Under the pieces are notes generated by a model. That model was not told the DNA's origin. It was given only the letters and a program-made list of their open reading frames with translations, and made no database searches. Below, piece by piece: positions 1-8,538 of a DNA stretch of 64,000 bases; the first letter of the stretch is position 1, and each line of letters opens with the position of its first letter. This stretch comes from Devosia sp. 66-22 (lineage in GTDB: Bacteria; Pseudomonadota; Alphaproteobacteria; Rhizobiales; Devosiaceae), in contig MKUZ01000017.1 in assembly GCA_001899065.1 (NCBI GenBank), forward strand, positions 372,001-436,000, read 5' to 3'. The translations under genes and the position numbers were made by a program.

Positions 1-1251
1 CCCGCCATGGAGCCGCGAGGTGAACTCGATCAGGCCGCCGGCCACGGCGACGCCCAGCGCAATCGAGATCTGCTGGGCGACGGCGGAGATGACTGTCGCC
101 TGGCTCGCCTCGGTTTCATCGACATCGGCGTAGCCGAACACATTGACGCCGGTGAAGAAGAACGACCGAGTGACCCCGCCCAGGAACAGGCAGAACATGA
201 TGAGAAGGTGCGGCGTCTGTGGCGTGAACAAGCCGTTGATGCCAAGGAACACCACGCCGAGGACGGCGCACGCGGTGAGCGTGCGGGGAAAGCCGAAGCG
301 CGCATAGACGCGCTCGGCGAGCACCTTGCTCATGATGGCGCCGAACGCCGTTACGAACGTCGTCATGCCGGACTCGAACGGCGTGAGCCCGAAGGTGAGC
401 TGCAGCATCAGCGGCATCAGGAACGGGAAGGCGCCGATGCCGATGCGGAAGAAGAAACCGCCGACGACCGTTGTGCGGAAGAACCGTCGCTGGAACAGCT
501 TTGGATCGAGCAGCGGGAACGCCGCGCGCCTGGTGTGCCGCAGGTAAAGCAGCGCCGCGGCCGCACCGACCGCGACGGCGACGTAGCCGGTGGCGACCGG
601 GATCGCGGGGAGGCTGATGACGGAGAGCCCGAAGATGATGCCGGCAAAGGCGATCGAGGTCAGCAGGAAGCCGAACAGATCGATCGGCCGCGGCGTGCGC
701 GGCTCGGATTTGGGCAGGAACTTCGTCGCTGCGAGGATGCCGATGATGCCGATCGGCACATTGATCCAGAAGATCCAGTGCCAGGTGAGATAGGTGGTGA
801 GGAAGCCGCCGACCGGCGGGCCGGTGAGCGGCCCGAGCAGCGCGGGCACCGACAGCCAGGAGGTGGCCGCCACCAGCTCGTTGCGCGGCGTGGCGCGCAG
901 CAGCACCAGGCGGGCAATGGGTGTCATCATCGAGCCGCCGACCCCCTGGAGGAAGCGCGACAGCACGAAGGTCTCGAGCGAATTGGAGAAGGCGCAGCAG
1001 ATCGAGCCGACCATGAACACGCCGATCGCGGCGCGGAAGACGTTGGTCGAGCCGAAGCGGTCGGCCATCCAGCCCGAGATCGGGATGAAGATGGCAAGCG
1101 ACACGAAATAGGCGGTGAGGGCCAGCTTGAGGGCGATCGGGCTGGTGCCGATGTCCGCTGCGATCGCAGGCAGCGACGTCGCAATCACGGTCGAGTCCAT
1201 GTTTTCCATGAACAGCGCGACGGCAAGGATGATGGGGACGACGCGGATCAA
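1..1251 (-). CDS. DHA2-family MFS drug transporter (partial, C-terminus off left edge)
   Basis: Inner-membrane multidrug:proton antiporter of the 14-helix EmrB/QacA group. About 417 residues are visible and the 3' end lies outside the window. The minus-strand translation opens with a hydrophobic helix leading into MDSTVIATSLPAIA, the DHA2 substrate-region motif. It continues with the loop GWMADRFG after helix 2, FLQGVGGSMMTP, and the antiporter-type PALLGPLTGPPVGG, then many further hydrophobic helices. The frame contains no ATG before the first helix, so I chose TTG at 1251; ATG at 1209 is the alternative but would delete most of helix 1. The gene diverges from the acyltransferase-like gene at 1464 and no regulator is visible. 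The family is clear; the substrate cannot be told. Confidence 0.85.
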   Translation of the reverse strand, partial: MIRVVPIILAVALFMENMDSTVIATSLPAIAADIGTSPIALKLALTAYFVSLAIFIPISGWMADRFGSTNVFRAAIGVFMVGSICCAFSNSLETFVLSRFLQGVGGSMMTPIARLVLLRATPRNELVAATSWLSVPALLGPLTGPPVGGFLTTYLTWHWIFWINVPIGIIGILAATKFLPKSEPRTPRPIDLFGFLLTSIAFAGIIFGLSVISLPAIPVATGYVAVAVGAAAALLYLRHTRRAAFPLLDPKLFQRRFFRTTVVGGFFFRIGIGAFPFLMPLMLQLTFGLTPFESGMTTFVTAFGAIMSKVLAERVYARFGFPRTLTACAVLGVVFLGINGLFTPQTPHLLIMFCLFLGGVTRSFFFTGVNVFGYADVDETEASQATVISAVAQQISIALGVAVAGGLIEFTSRLHGG

Positions 1252-1356
1252 TTCAAATATGGAATGGGTTCGCGGGGAAATGCGAGGGGGAGCAAGGCGT
1301 TGCGATAGGCCTCAACGCCGCCCCTGACAATGCCGCAATCGGCGGGGGCGGTCACA

Positions 1357-1407
1357 ATTGGCGGATTTGCCGAGAAACCACAGTCGTTAAGCTCAATTGC
1401 CGCCAAT
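1357..1407. promoter_or_regulatory. Spaced inverted repeat in a divergent intergenic region
   Basis: ATTGGCGG at 1357-1364 is repeated inverted as CCGCCAAT at 1400-1407, in the 212-base gap between the divergent MFS and acyltransferase-like genes. It could be a paired operator half-site or a chance repeat. No regulator gene is adjacent. Confidence 0.2.
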
Positions 1408-1463
1408 ATTGCCCGAACAGCAAAATCCGTGTCAGAACGGCAAAAAAGTCCATCTGTGTGCAC

Positions 1464-2747
1464 ATGAAGAGCTTCTCCTCCTCCAGCTTCGCCTCCGAAA
1501 ATGCCGTCGCCCTGGAATTCGCCGCCGATGCGGTAAAGGACAATCCGTACGCGCTGTTCACCGATTTCCAGTGGTTCCTGCTGGCCGGCAAGGACACCGT
1601 GTTCTTCACGGCGTTCTCGAAATCGCGGTTCGACGACACCATGCTGCAGGACCTCGTGGCCAAGATGGTCTCGCTGGCGCCGCAGCTCACGCACGGCTTC
1701 CGCGGCGCCAAGCCGGGCTACCCGTTCCCGCAGCGGATCCTCGAAGAGATCACCAGCGTCGAGGACGTCGACAGCTTCGAGGGCTATCCCGACAAATGGC
1801 TGAGCCACAGCCAGGACGTGTTCAGGCACCCCGAGCTGCCGCTGTTCCGCGTGATGGCGGCCAACCTCAAGAACGGCCCCGATGCCGAGGGCCGGATGTC
1901 GATCATCCAGGTCCGCTCGGCGCACTGCCTGATGGAAGGCTCGGACGCCGCGCTGCTCACCCGCTCGCAGACCGCCAATCACGGTATCCAGTCCGACAAG
2001 GGCCGCAGCGAAAACTGGTTCAAGCGTTTCCGCCAGGGCTTCCGCGGTACGATGATGGCCTGGGTCTACTCGGTCGCCGGCAATCTGATGAACGCGCCGG
2101 AGCGCAAGCTGCACTTCCGCACGCTCGCCATTCCGCGCCAGCGCGTCCGCGCGCTCGCCAATCGGATCGGCGTGCGCCAGCGCTCGCTCTATTTCGCGCT
2201 GGTGACCTTCGCGCTCCACTCCGAGAAGGACCGGCGCGTCAAAGAGAAGTTCATCACCGCCGCCTATACGATGCTCGACACCAAGCGGACGGCGTCGGAC
2301 GACGATTTCTTCCGCGTCCGCGCGCTCGAGGCGAAGTTCCCGTTCAATGTCGACTTCGTGAGCTACGCCAAGGCGGTCGACGCCGAGATGGAAGCGAGCG
2401 AGAACAAGGACATCACCAAGTTCCAGCTCACCATCCTCGCGATGATGGGGGCGCTGCGCCGGCTGAGCCGCACCTTCCCCTGGATGATCAACGACAAGGT
2501 GTGGCGCCTGCAGGGCGCAACCGCCGACATGGTGCTGACGCTGGTGCCGCCGCATCGCAGCGTCGGGCCGCTGACCGACTGGATGATCGAGCCGATCTAC
2601 TGCGGCGCGTTCCACCAGTCGACCAACATCAGCACCTTCTGCCCCGGTCGCGAATACATGACGATCAGCTTCGTCGTCGAAGAGCGTCACCTGCAGTATG
2701 TCGACCGGGTCAACACGCTGATCGACCAGCTGGAAACGCTGGGCTAA
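1464..2747 (+). CDS. WS/DGAT-like acyltransferase with variant HCxxxEG motif
   Basis: Predicted protein of 427 residues with no signal peptide or membrane helix. The layout resembles wax ester synthase/diacylglycerol acyltransferases: an N-terminal segment where a DxxF-type start and a search for an acceptor pocket are expected, then SAHCLMEGSDAALL near residue 154. That lines up with the HHxxxDG condensation motif, with Cys replacing the first-position partner of the His pair and Glu replacing Asp. A C-terminal segment NISTFCPGREYMTIS resembles the conserved NITxxSY-type end of the family. Start chosen at ATG 1464; GTG at 1458 is in frame two codons upstream. It is divergent from the drug exporter and 189 bases before guaB. 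A real gene (strong GC3 bias); the family assignment is inference of moderate strength, and activity may be altered or absent given the motif change. Confidence 0.6.
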   Translation: MKSFSSSSFASENAVALEFAADAVKDNPYALFTDFQWFLLAGKDTVFFTAFSKSRFDDTMLQDLVAKMVSLAPQLTHGFRGAKPGYPFPQRILEEITSVEDVDSFEGYPDKWLSHSQDVFRHPELPLFRVMAANLKNGPDAEGRMSIIQVRSAHCLMEGSDAALLTRSQTANHGIQSDKGRSENWFKRFRQGFRGTMMAWVYSVAGNLMNAPERKLHFRTLAIPRQRVRALANRIGVRQRSLYFALVTFALHSEKDRRVKEKFITAAYTMLDTKRTASDDDFFRVRALEAKFPFNVDFVSYAKAVDAEMEASENKDITKFQLTILAMMGALRRLSRTFPWMINDKVWRLQGATADMVLTLVPPHRSVGPLTDWMIEPIYCGAFHQSTNISTFCPGREYMTISFVVEERHLQYVDRVNTLIDQLETLG

Positions 2748-2936
2748 GTCCCGCCAGCCGCCCGGTCGGAGGGGCTTTCGTCATCCGACCGGAGCCGTGC
2801 GCCCGACGCATGCCACGCCATCGGGCGGGACCTTTGCAATTGCCCGACGCGATGATAATCACCCTCGCCAACCCGCGCGAGCGACCGAGTCGCCGGCGCG
2901 GGCTTCCTGTTTTCTGATGCACGGAAGGGCCGTTCC

Positions 2937-4439
2937 TTGGCGAGAATCATCACATCCATCACCGGCGATGCCGCGCTGACCTTCGACGACGTGCTGCTGC
3001 AGCCGGCGCGCTCCGACGTGCTGCCCACCGAGGTGAGCATCAGGAGCCGCGTCACCAAGGACATCGAGCTCAACCTGCCCATTCTGAGCGCCGCGATGGA
3101 CACCGTGACCGAGCACAACATGGCCATCGCCATGGCGCAGGCGGGCGGCATGGGTGTGATCCACCGCAACCTCGAGCCGGCTGAACAGGCCGAGCAGGTG
3201 CGGCAGGTCAAGAGCTTTGAAAGCGGCATGGTGGTCAACCCCATCACCATCGGTCCCGAGGCGACGCTGGCCGACGCGCTGGCGCTGATGAGCGCCAACC
3301 GCATCTCGGGCATTCCGGTGGTGGCCAATGGCGGGCAGGGCGGGCGCGTGCCGGGCCGGCTCGTCGGCATCCTCACCAACCGCGACGTGCGTTTTGCCAC
3401 CAATGAGCGGCAGAAGATCTCCGAGCTGATGACGCACGAGAACCTCGTGACCGTGCGCGACGGCGTCGGCAAGGACGAGGCCAAGGCGCTGCTCCACCGC
3501 AACCGCATCGAAAAGCTGCTGGTGGTGGACGAAGCGGGCAATCTGGTCGGCCTCGTCACCGTCAAGGACATCGAGAAGGCGCAGCTCAATCCGATGGCGG
3601 TCAAGGACGCGCAGGGCCGGCTGCGTGTCGCCGCGGCGTCGACCGTCGGCGACAAGGGCTATGAGCGCTCGATGGCACTGATCGATGCCGGCGTTGACCT
3701 GCTGGTGATCGATACGGCGCACGGCCATTCGGTACGCGTCGCCGAGCAGGTGGAGCGCGTCAAGCGCGAGAGCAATTCGACGCGCATCGTCGCGGGCAAT
3801 GTGGCGACCGCGGAAGCCACCCGTGCGCTGATCGATGCGGGTGCGGACGCCATCAAGGTGGGCATCGGGCCGGGCTCGATCTGCACCACCCGCATCGTCG
3901 CCGGTGTCGGCGTGCCGCAGCTCGCCGCCGTGATGGCGTGCGCCGAGGAAGCCGACAAGAACGGCATTCCTGTCATCGCCGATGGCGGCATCAAGTTTTC
4001 GGGCGATCTCGCCAAGGCGCTGGCCGGCGGCGCATCGGTGGCGATGGTGGGCTCGCTGCTCGCCGGCACCGATGAGAGCCCGGGCGAAGTCTACCTCTAC
4101 CAAGGCCGCAGCTACAAGGCCTATCGCGGCATGGGCTCGGTGGGCGCCATGGCGCGCGGCAGCGCCGACCGCTACTTCCAGCAGGAGGTGCGCGACAGTC
4201 TCAAGCTCGTGCCTGAGGGCATCGAGGGGCAGGTGCCCTACAAGGGCGCCGCGGGGAATGTGCTGCACCAGCTCGCCGGCGGCCTGCGCGCGGCGATGGG
4301 CTATACCGGCGCGCATGACCTCGAGGATTTCCGCAAGAACGCGACCTTCGTCAAGATCTCGGGCGCGGCGCTGCAGGAGAGCCATGTGCACGACGTGACG
4401 ATCACGCGCGAGCCGCCGAACTATCGCGGTGGCGTGTGA
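2937..4439 (+). CDS. guaB: Inosine-5'-monophosphate dehydrogenase
   Basis: Oxidises IMP to XMP with NAD+, the committed step of guanine nucleotide synthesis in the cytoplasm. The 500-residue protein starts with [16 protein letters not shown], typical of IMPDH. It carries a CBS pair inserted at about residues 95-215, the catalytic loop GSICTTR with the nucleophilic Cys near residue 316, and the flap segment [10 protein letters not shown]. Start is TTG at 2937 with AAGG eight bases upstream (GGAAGG), which matches the family N-terminus. The stop overlaps the ATG of the next gene by one base, and that gene in turn overlaps rsmB, so the three are probably one transcript. guaA, the next enzyme of the pathway, is about 7 kb downstream. 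Confidence 0.97.
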   Translation: MARIITSITGDAALTFDDVLLQPARSDVLPTEVSIRSRVTKDIELNLPILSAAMDTVTEHNMAIAMAQAGGMGVIHRNLEPAEQAEQVRQVKSFESGMVVNPITIGPEATLADALALMSANRISGIPVVANGGQGGRVPGRLVGILTNRDVRFATNERQKISELMTHENLVTVRDGVGKDEAKALLHRNRIEKLLVVDEAGNLVGLVTVKDIEKAQLNPMAVKDAQGRLRVAAASTVGDKGYERSMALIDAGVDLLVIDTAHGHSVRVAEQVERVKRESNSTRIVAGNVATAEATRALIDAGADAIKVGIGPGSICTTRIVAGVGVPQLAAVMACAEEADKNGIPVIADGGIKFSGDLAKALAGGASVAMVGSLLAGTDESPGEVYLYQGRSYKAYRGMGSVGAMARGSADRYFQQEVRDSLKLVPEGIEGQVPYKGAAGNVLHQLAGGLRAAMGYTGAHDLEDFRKNATFVKISGAALQESHVHDVTITREPPNYRGGV

Positions 4440-4795
4440 TGGCGCTGATCGATCGCATCGACACGGTCTTCGTGCCGGCCATCGACACCTCCACCGCCGC
4501 GGCCTGGTATGGCCGCATGTTCGGCATGACCCCCATCTTCGAGTCTGCTGGCTACATCGGCCTGCGCCTGCCGGGCGGCGAGGCCGCGCTGACGCTCTAT
4601 CCTGCGCGGAGCATCGACCGAGATGGCCACTACCGCTTCAACTTCTACAGCAGCGACCCCGAGGGGCTGCGCCAGGCGATCGTGACCGAGGGGCTCGAGG
4701 CGACCCCAATCAAGGATGCGGGGCCCATCCGCTATTTCGATTTCCGCGATATCTCGGGCAACTGGATCAACATCTGCGCGCCGGGTCGCGGCTGA
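4439..4795 (+). CDS. VOC/glyoxalase-fold protein
   Basis: A 118-residue single-domain vicinal-oxygen-chelate protein. Seen: N-terminal VFVPAIDTSTAAAWYGRMFG, the usual beta-alpha start where the monomer begins with a D-x-xxAxxWYxxxFG helix, a middle LRLPGGEAALTLYP strand, and the ending YFDFRDISGNWINIC, the D-xxGNxxxIC/F strand of the family. Start at ATG 4439 overlaps the guaB stop by one base; GTG 4436 is possible. Its own stop overlaps the rsmB ATG by one base, so translation is probably coupled on both sides. The ligand or metal is unknown, and no evidence ties it to purine metabolism beyond the overlap. Confidence 0.85.
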   Translation: MALIDRIDTVFVPAIDTSTAAAWYGRMFGMTPIFESAGYIGLRLPGGEAALTLYPARSIDRDGHYRFNFYSSDPEGLRQAIVTEGLEATPIKDAGPIRYFDFRDISGNWINICAPGRG

Positions 4796-6081
4796 TGCGT
4801 CTGCCCGGCCGCCTTTCCGCCGCCATCGAGGTTCTCGCCGACGTCGAGACGCGCCATCGACCGGTGGCCGAGGCATTGAAGGCGTGGGGACTGAACAACC
4901 GCTTTGCGGGCGCCGGAGATCGCGCCGCGATCGGCAACCTCGTCTACGACGCGCTGCGCAAGCGGGCGAGCCATGCCTATGCCATGGGCAGCGACAGCCC
5001 GCGCGCGCTGGTGCTGGCGGTGGCGGTGTTCGATTGGGGCACGACGCCTGAAGAACTCAACGACCTGTTCGCGGGCGATACCCACGCGCCGGAGGTGTTA
5101 AGCGCCGACGAGGTGCGTCGGCTGAGCGCGAGCGACCCGCTCGCGGACGCACCCGAGCATGTGCGCGCCGACCTCCCCGAATGGGCCGTGCCCTCGCTCA
5201 GGCAGTCGCTCGGTGCCTTCTGGCGCGAGGAGGGGCGGGCGATGGCCGGCCGGCCTGCGCTGGACCTGCGCGTGAACACGCTGAAATCGGACCGCGAGCG
5301 CGTGCTCCGCACGCTCGAGCGCGTCCAGGCGGTCGCAGCGGATATCTCGCCGGTGGGCGTGCGCATCGCATCCGGCGATCGCGACAGCCGGACGCCGAAC
5401 GTGCAGGCCGACGAGGGCTACCTCAAGGGCTGGTTCGAAGTGCAGGACCAGGGCAGTCAGATCGTGGCGCTGCTGGCAGGCGCGCAGCCTGGCGAGCAGG
5501 TGCTCGACCTGTGCGCGGGCGCGGGCGGCAAGACGCTGGCGATGGCGGCGGCGATGCGCAACAAGGGTCAGATCTTCGCCTATGACAGCGACCGCCACCG
5601 CCTTGCGCCGATCTACGATCGGCTGAAGCGCAACGGCGTTCGCAACGTCCAGGTCCGCGCTCCGGGCTCGGGCGCGCTCGACGACCTCACCGGCAAGATG
5701 GACCGCGTGGTGATCGATGCGCCCTGCACCGGCGCCGGAACGTGGCGACGCCGGCCCGACGCCAAGTGGAAGCTCACGGCCGAGCAGGTGGCTCAGCGCG
5801 TGGGCGAGCAGGCGGCGATTCTCGAGGAGGGGATGCGCTACGTGAAGCCCGGCGGGACGCTCGTCTACATCACCTGCTCGGTCCTGCATGAGGAGAACGC
5901 CGCGCAGGTCGAGGCCTTCCGCGCGGCCCATCCGGCATTCGCGCCGGTCGATCTGGCGCCGGCGCTCGATGCGCCGGGGGCGCGCGAGCGGGTGCATCTG
6001 GGCCGGCAGGGAGTGCTGCTGACGCCGCACAAGACCGGAACCGACGGTTTCTTCGTTTCGGTGCTGCGCAAGGCGCCGTGA
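4795..6081 (+). CDS. rsmB: RsmB/NOP-family rRNA (cytosine-5) methyltransferase
   Basis: Predicted to methylate cytosine C5 in 16S rRNA using SAM (RsmB makes m5C967 in E. coli). The 428-residue protein has an N-terminal NusB-like helical region and a C-terminal Rossmann methyltransferase. SAM motif I is DLCAGAGGKT near residue 240. The RCMT signature APCTGAGTWRRRPDAKW near residue 311 holds the release Cys, and YITCSVLHEEN near residue 358 holds the nucleophilic Cys. It starts at ATG 4795, which shares its A with the stop of the VOC gene. It is shorter than many RsmB proteins at the N-terminus. Could be called simply RsmB/NOP family; the exact target is inferred. Confidence 0.9.
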   Translation: MRLPGRLSAAIEVLADVETRHRPVAEALKAWGLNNRFAGAGDRAAIGNLVYDALRKRASHAYAMGSDSPRALVLAVAVFDWGTTPEELNDLFAGDTHAPEVLSADEVRRLSASDPLADAPEHVRADLPEWAVPSLRQSLGAFWREEGRAMAGRPALDLRVNTLKSDRERVLRTLERVQAVAADISPVGVRIASGDRDSRTPNVQADEGYLKGWFEVQDQGSQIVALLAGAQPGEQVLDLCAGAGGKTLAMAAAMRNKGQIFAYDSDRHRLAPIYDRLKRNGVRNVQVRAPGSGALDDLTGKMDRVVIDAPCTGAGTWRRRPDAKWKLTAEQVAQRVGEQAAILEEGMRYVKPGGTLVYITCSVLHEENAAQVEAFRAAHPAFAPVDLAPALDAPGARERVHLGRQGVLLTPHKTGTDGFFVSVLRKAP

Positions 6082-6114
6082 AACCCTGAGGCGCCGGCAT
6101 GCGTTGCTGCCCGC

Positions 6115-6597
6115 ATGGACACGCTCGCGCTCGACTACCGGAACCCGCGGACGATCATCGTCACGCTTCTCTTCATCGGCATTGTCGTTGGGGTGGGTGC
6201 CGTCATCGGCACGAGCACCGCACCGGATGCCTGGTACGCGGCGCTGCACAAGCCGCCCTTCAACCCGCCCAACTGGCTGTTCGCGCCGGTGTGGTTTGCC
6301 CTCTATGTGCTGATCGGCATCGCCGGCGCACGGACGTTCCTGCGCGATGCGTCGAGCCCGGCGATGTTCATCTGGGCCGCGCAGATGGTGCTCAACTGGG
6401 CGTGGTCGCCGACATGGTTCACCCTGCACCTGCTGTGGCCGGCCTTCGCCATCATCATCGCCATCTTCGTGCTCATCGTCGCCTTCATCGCCACGACGTG
6501 GCGGAACGACCGGATATCGGCGGTACTGTTCATGCCCTACGCGGCCTGGGTGGCCTTCGCCTCGACGCTGAACCTGTCGATCGCGGTCCTCAACTAG
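6115..6597 (+). CDS. tspO: TspO/MBR family tryptophan-rich sensory protein
   Basis: Inner-membrane protein of 160 residues with five hydrophobic segments, as in TspO/translocator proteins that bind porphyrins and tryptophan-like ligands. Seen: WYAALHKPPFNPPNWLFAPV, the signature loop between helices 1 and 2, then ALYVLIGIAGARTF and the Trp/Asn-rich VLNWAWSPTWF in helix 3, and a final helix YAAWVAFASTLN. Length matches the family (about 155-170). No strong ribosome-binding site precedes the ATG. It follows rsmB after 33 bases and is convergent with the DUF1349 gene, their stops overlapping. Confidence 0.93.
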   Translation: MDTLALDYRNPRTIIVTLLFIGIVVGVGAVIGTSTAPDAWYAALHKPPFNPPNWLFAPVWFALYVLIGIAGARTFLRDASSPAMFIWAAQMVLNWAWSPTWFTLHLLWPAFAIIIAIFVLIVAFIATTWRNDRISAVLFMPYAAWVAFASTLNLSIAVLN

Positions 6598-7175
6598 TCG
6601 CCGTGCAGCTCGCGGTCGCGGGGCTCAGCGAAGGCGATCCGGTGGAACGTCACCGGCAGGCTCTCGCCAACGGGAGAACAGCACATCGGACCAGCCTCGA
6701 CGGTTTGAGACATGCGCAGGAAGGCGAGGCGAACGAGACGGAACTTTCCGTCCGTCTCGATCTCGACGCGGAGCGCTTCGGCATGGCGGGTGAGGCGCAG
6801 CGTGACGGGGGCGTCCACGGCGCCGCCGATGGGCATCACCGACCAGTCGGACTGGTTGTCGCGGGTGACGACCGCCGAGACATTGCGGCGCCCGTCGGTG
6901 AATTCGACGCCGCATTTGAGCCAGTTGTCGTCATCGACACGCAGCATGGCGCCCGCCTGGTCGTACAGTGCGGCGTAGGGCGCCGAGAAGGTGACGGTCA
7001 GCGAGAAGTCACCGGTCACCGGCGTGGCGCGGAAATGGCCGTCGAGGTGCCTGAAGCCGTAGAAGGTGTTGTTCCACCAGTCCGTCTCCTTGCCCGTGGT
7101 GACGGAGAGCACGCCGCCCCTGTCGCTGTGCGCTGGCGGTTCGTTGATCCAGAACGGCGTTCCGAGCGTCGGCAT
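6594..7175 (-). CDS. DUF1349 domain-containing protein
   Basis: A 193-residue soluble beta-rich protein. Features of DUF1349 (concanavalin-like fold) are visible: DWWNNTFYGFRHLDGH, VTFSAPYAALYDQAGAMLR, and DDNWLKCGVEFTDGRRNVS, the K-x-GVE-x-xDG core. I start at ATG 7175 because it gives the family N-terminus and lies two bases after the stop of the upstream acyltransferase gene. The two are likely co-transcribed. Function of the family is not established; relatives may bind carbohydrates. Convergent with tspO. Confidence 0.85.
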   Translation of the reverse strand: MPTLGTPFWINEPPAHSDRGGVLSVTTGKETDWWNNTFYGFRHLDGHFRATPVTGDFSLTVTFSAPYAALYDQAGAMLRVDDDNWLKCGVEFTDGRRNVSAVVTRDNQSDWSVMPIGGAVDAPVTLRLTRHAEALRVEIETDGKFRLVRLAFLRMSQTVEAGPMCCSPVGESLPVTFHRIAFAEPRDRELHGD

Positions 7176-7177
7176 GG

Positions 7178-8389
7178 TCAACCTGCGGCGGGTGAGAGAG
7201 TGGGATTTGGTGTGGCCCGACCCTCGAGGCTCCGCGCCCAGCGGATGACCGGCTTTTCGAGCAGCGCATAGGAGAGCGTGGCGACAAGGAAGCTCAGCGC
7301 CACGACGCCAAGGCTGATCCAGGCCCAGGCGCTCACATTGGTCATGCCCCAATAGATGTAGCGCGGCTGCCAGAGCACGCGAACGATCTCCATGAGAAGA
7401 TAGTGCCAGACATAGACGCCGAAGGAGACGCGCGCGATGTAGGCGACGGGCGCGGTCTCGGTGACGCGGAACAGGGCGACCGACGACGGCGTGGCGATGA
7501 GGATCAGCGCCACGCCGATGGGGAAGAAGGGGAAGCCGTAAGGGACGTTGGCGAGGCCGAAGCCATCAGCCACCGGATAGAGCCACACCATGGTGCCGAT
7601 GGCGATGGCGAGGCCGGCGAGAGCCAGCAGGTCGAACCAGCCGGAGCGCAGACGCGCGACCTGCACCTGCACGCCCGCCGCGAGCGCGCCGACCGCGAAG
7701 ATGGCGAAAAAGCCGAACGGGCTGTAATTGGGCCACCAGAACTTGGCCCCGCCCACGGTGCCGTGCTCCCAGCCGCGTCCGAACGCATCCGGCTGCAGAT
7801 AGCGCAGGGCGAGGAACTGCAGGCCGACGATGGCGGCGATGACAGCCAGCCAGGCGAGGCGCGCCGGCCAGCCGCGGACGGGCAGCCTGAACAGTAGCAT
7901 CAGGCAGATGGGCAGCGCGGCGTAGGAGATGATCTCGGCGCCGATGGACCAGAGCGGGCCGTTGAACTCGACCGGGAACCAGGTGAGCCAGTGGAAGCCC
8001 GACACGAGGAACAGGCCCGAGAGGTAACGCAGCACGAGGATACCGTCGAACGGGAAGCGCAGAACCGTGAAGCTCAGCAGGAACGTCACCGTGAGCGCCA
8101 GCCACAGGCCGGGCAGGATGCGCGCGCCGCGGCGGATGGCGTAGATGCGCAGAGACGGCATGCGTTCGCCGGCATCGAGCGCCAGCCAGAACGGGCGCGA
8201 GAGCAGATAGCCCGAAAGGACAAAGAACGCCGACACGCCGAACGCGCCCATGGTGATGCTGAGCACAGTCCACGTCCCGGCGGGCGGCAGCACTTCGGGC
8301 GCGACCCGTTGTGCGACATGATGGGCGACGACCATCAGGCAGGCGAGGGCGCGGACGACATCGGCCCCGGCCAGGCGGGTATCAGCCAT
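7178..8389 (-). CDS. Acyltransferase family 3 (OafA/YrhL-like) membrane protein
   Basis: Integral membrane O-acyltransferase of 403 residues that probably moves acyl groups onto a cell-surface sugar or glycolipid. The N-terminal ADVVRALACLMVVAHH holds the R-x10-H catalytic motif of the family (RALACLMVVAHH). FFVLSGYLLSRPFW and IRRGARILPGLW follow, the usual F-x-x-SG(F/Y) and RR/K-RI-P loop. Ten or so hydrophobic helices are present. ATG at 8389 is preceded by GGAGGG five bases upstream, a strong ribosome-binding site, and is preferred over longer in-frame starts. The acceptor is unknown. Followed two bases later by the DUF1349 gene and divergent from the DUF2339 gene. Confidence 0.9.
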   Translation of the reverse strand: MADTRLAGADVVRALACLMVVAHHVAQRVAPEVLPPAGTWTVLSITMGAFGVSAFFVLSGYLLSRPFWLALDAGERMPSLRIYAIRRGARILPGLWLALTVTFLLSFTVLRFPFDGILVLRYLSGLFLVSGFHWLTWFPVEFNGPLWSIGAEIISYAALPICLMLLFRLPVRGWPARLAWLAVIAAIVGLQFLALRYLQPDAFGRGWEHGTVGGAKFWWPNYSPFGFFAIFAVGALAAGVQVQVARLRSGWFDLLALAGLAIAIGTMVWLYPVADGFGLANVPYGFPFFPIGVALILIATPSSVALFRVTETAPVAYIARVSFGVYVWHYLLMEIVRVLWQPRYIYWGMTNVSAWAWISLGVVALSFLVATLSYALLEKPVIRWARSLEGRATPNPTLSPAAG

Positions 8390-8538
8390 GACGTCCCTCC
8401 TCAACGCGCCGGACTGCCTGTCGCACTGCCTTTTTTGCGCCGATGTAATCCATTCCATCCGAAGCGACGGAGCGCAAGGCCGCAGCTTGACGAGCGGGGG
8501 CGGCGCGTGGCCCCTTGGCGCAAACGACCGGGGGCAGC

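Noticed and set aside
7-1308. 433-codon plus-strand frame opposite the MFS gene
   Set aside because: Shadow: R/E/D/G-rich composition with no domain, while the minus strand gives a clear transporter.
1248-2690. 480-codon minus-strand frame opposite the acyltransferase-like gene
   Set aside because: Antisense shadow of a high-GC gene; Arg/His/Glu-rich, no motif.
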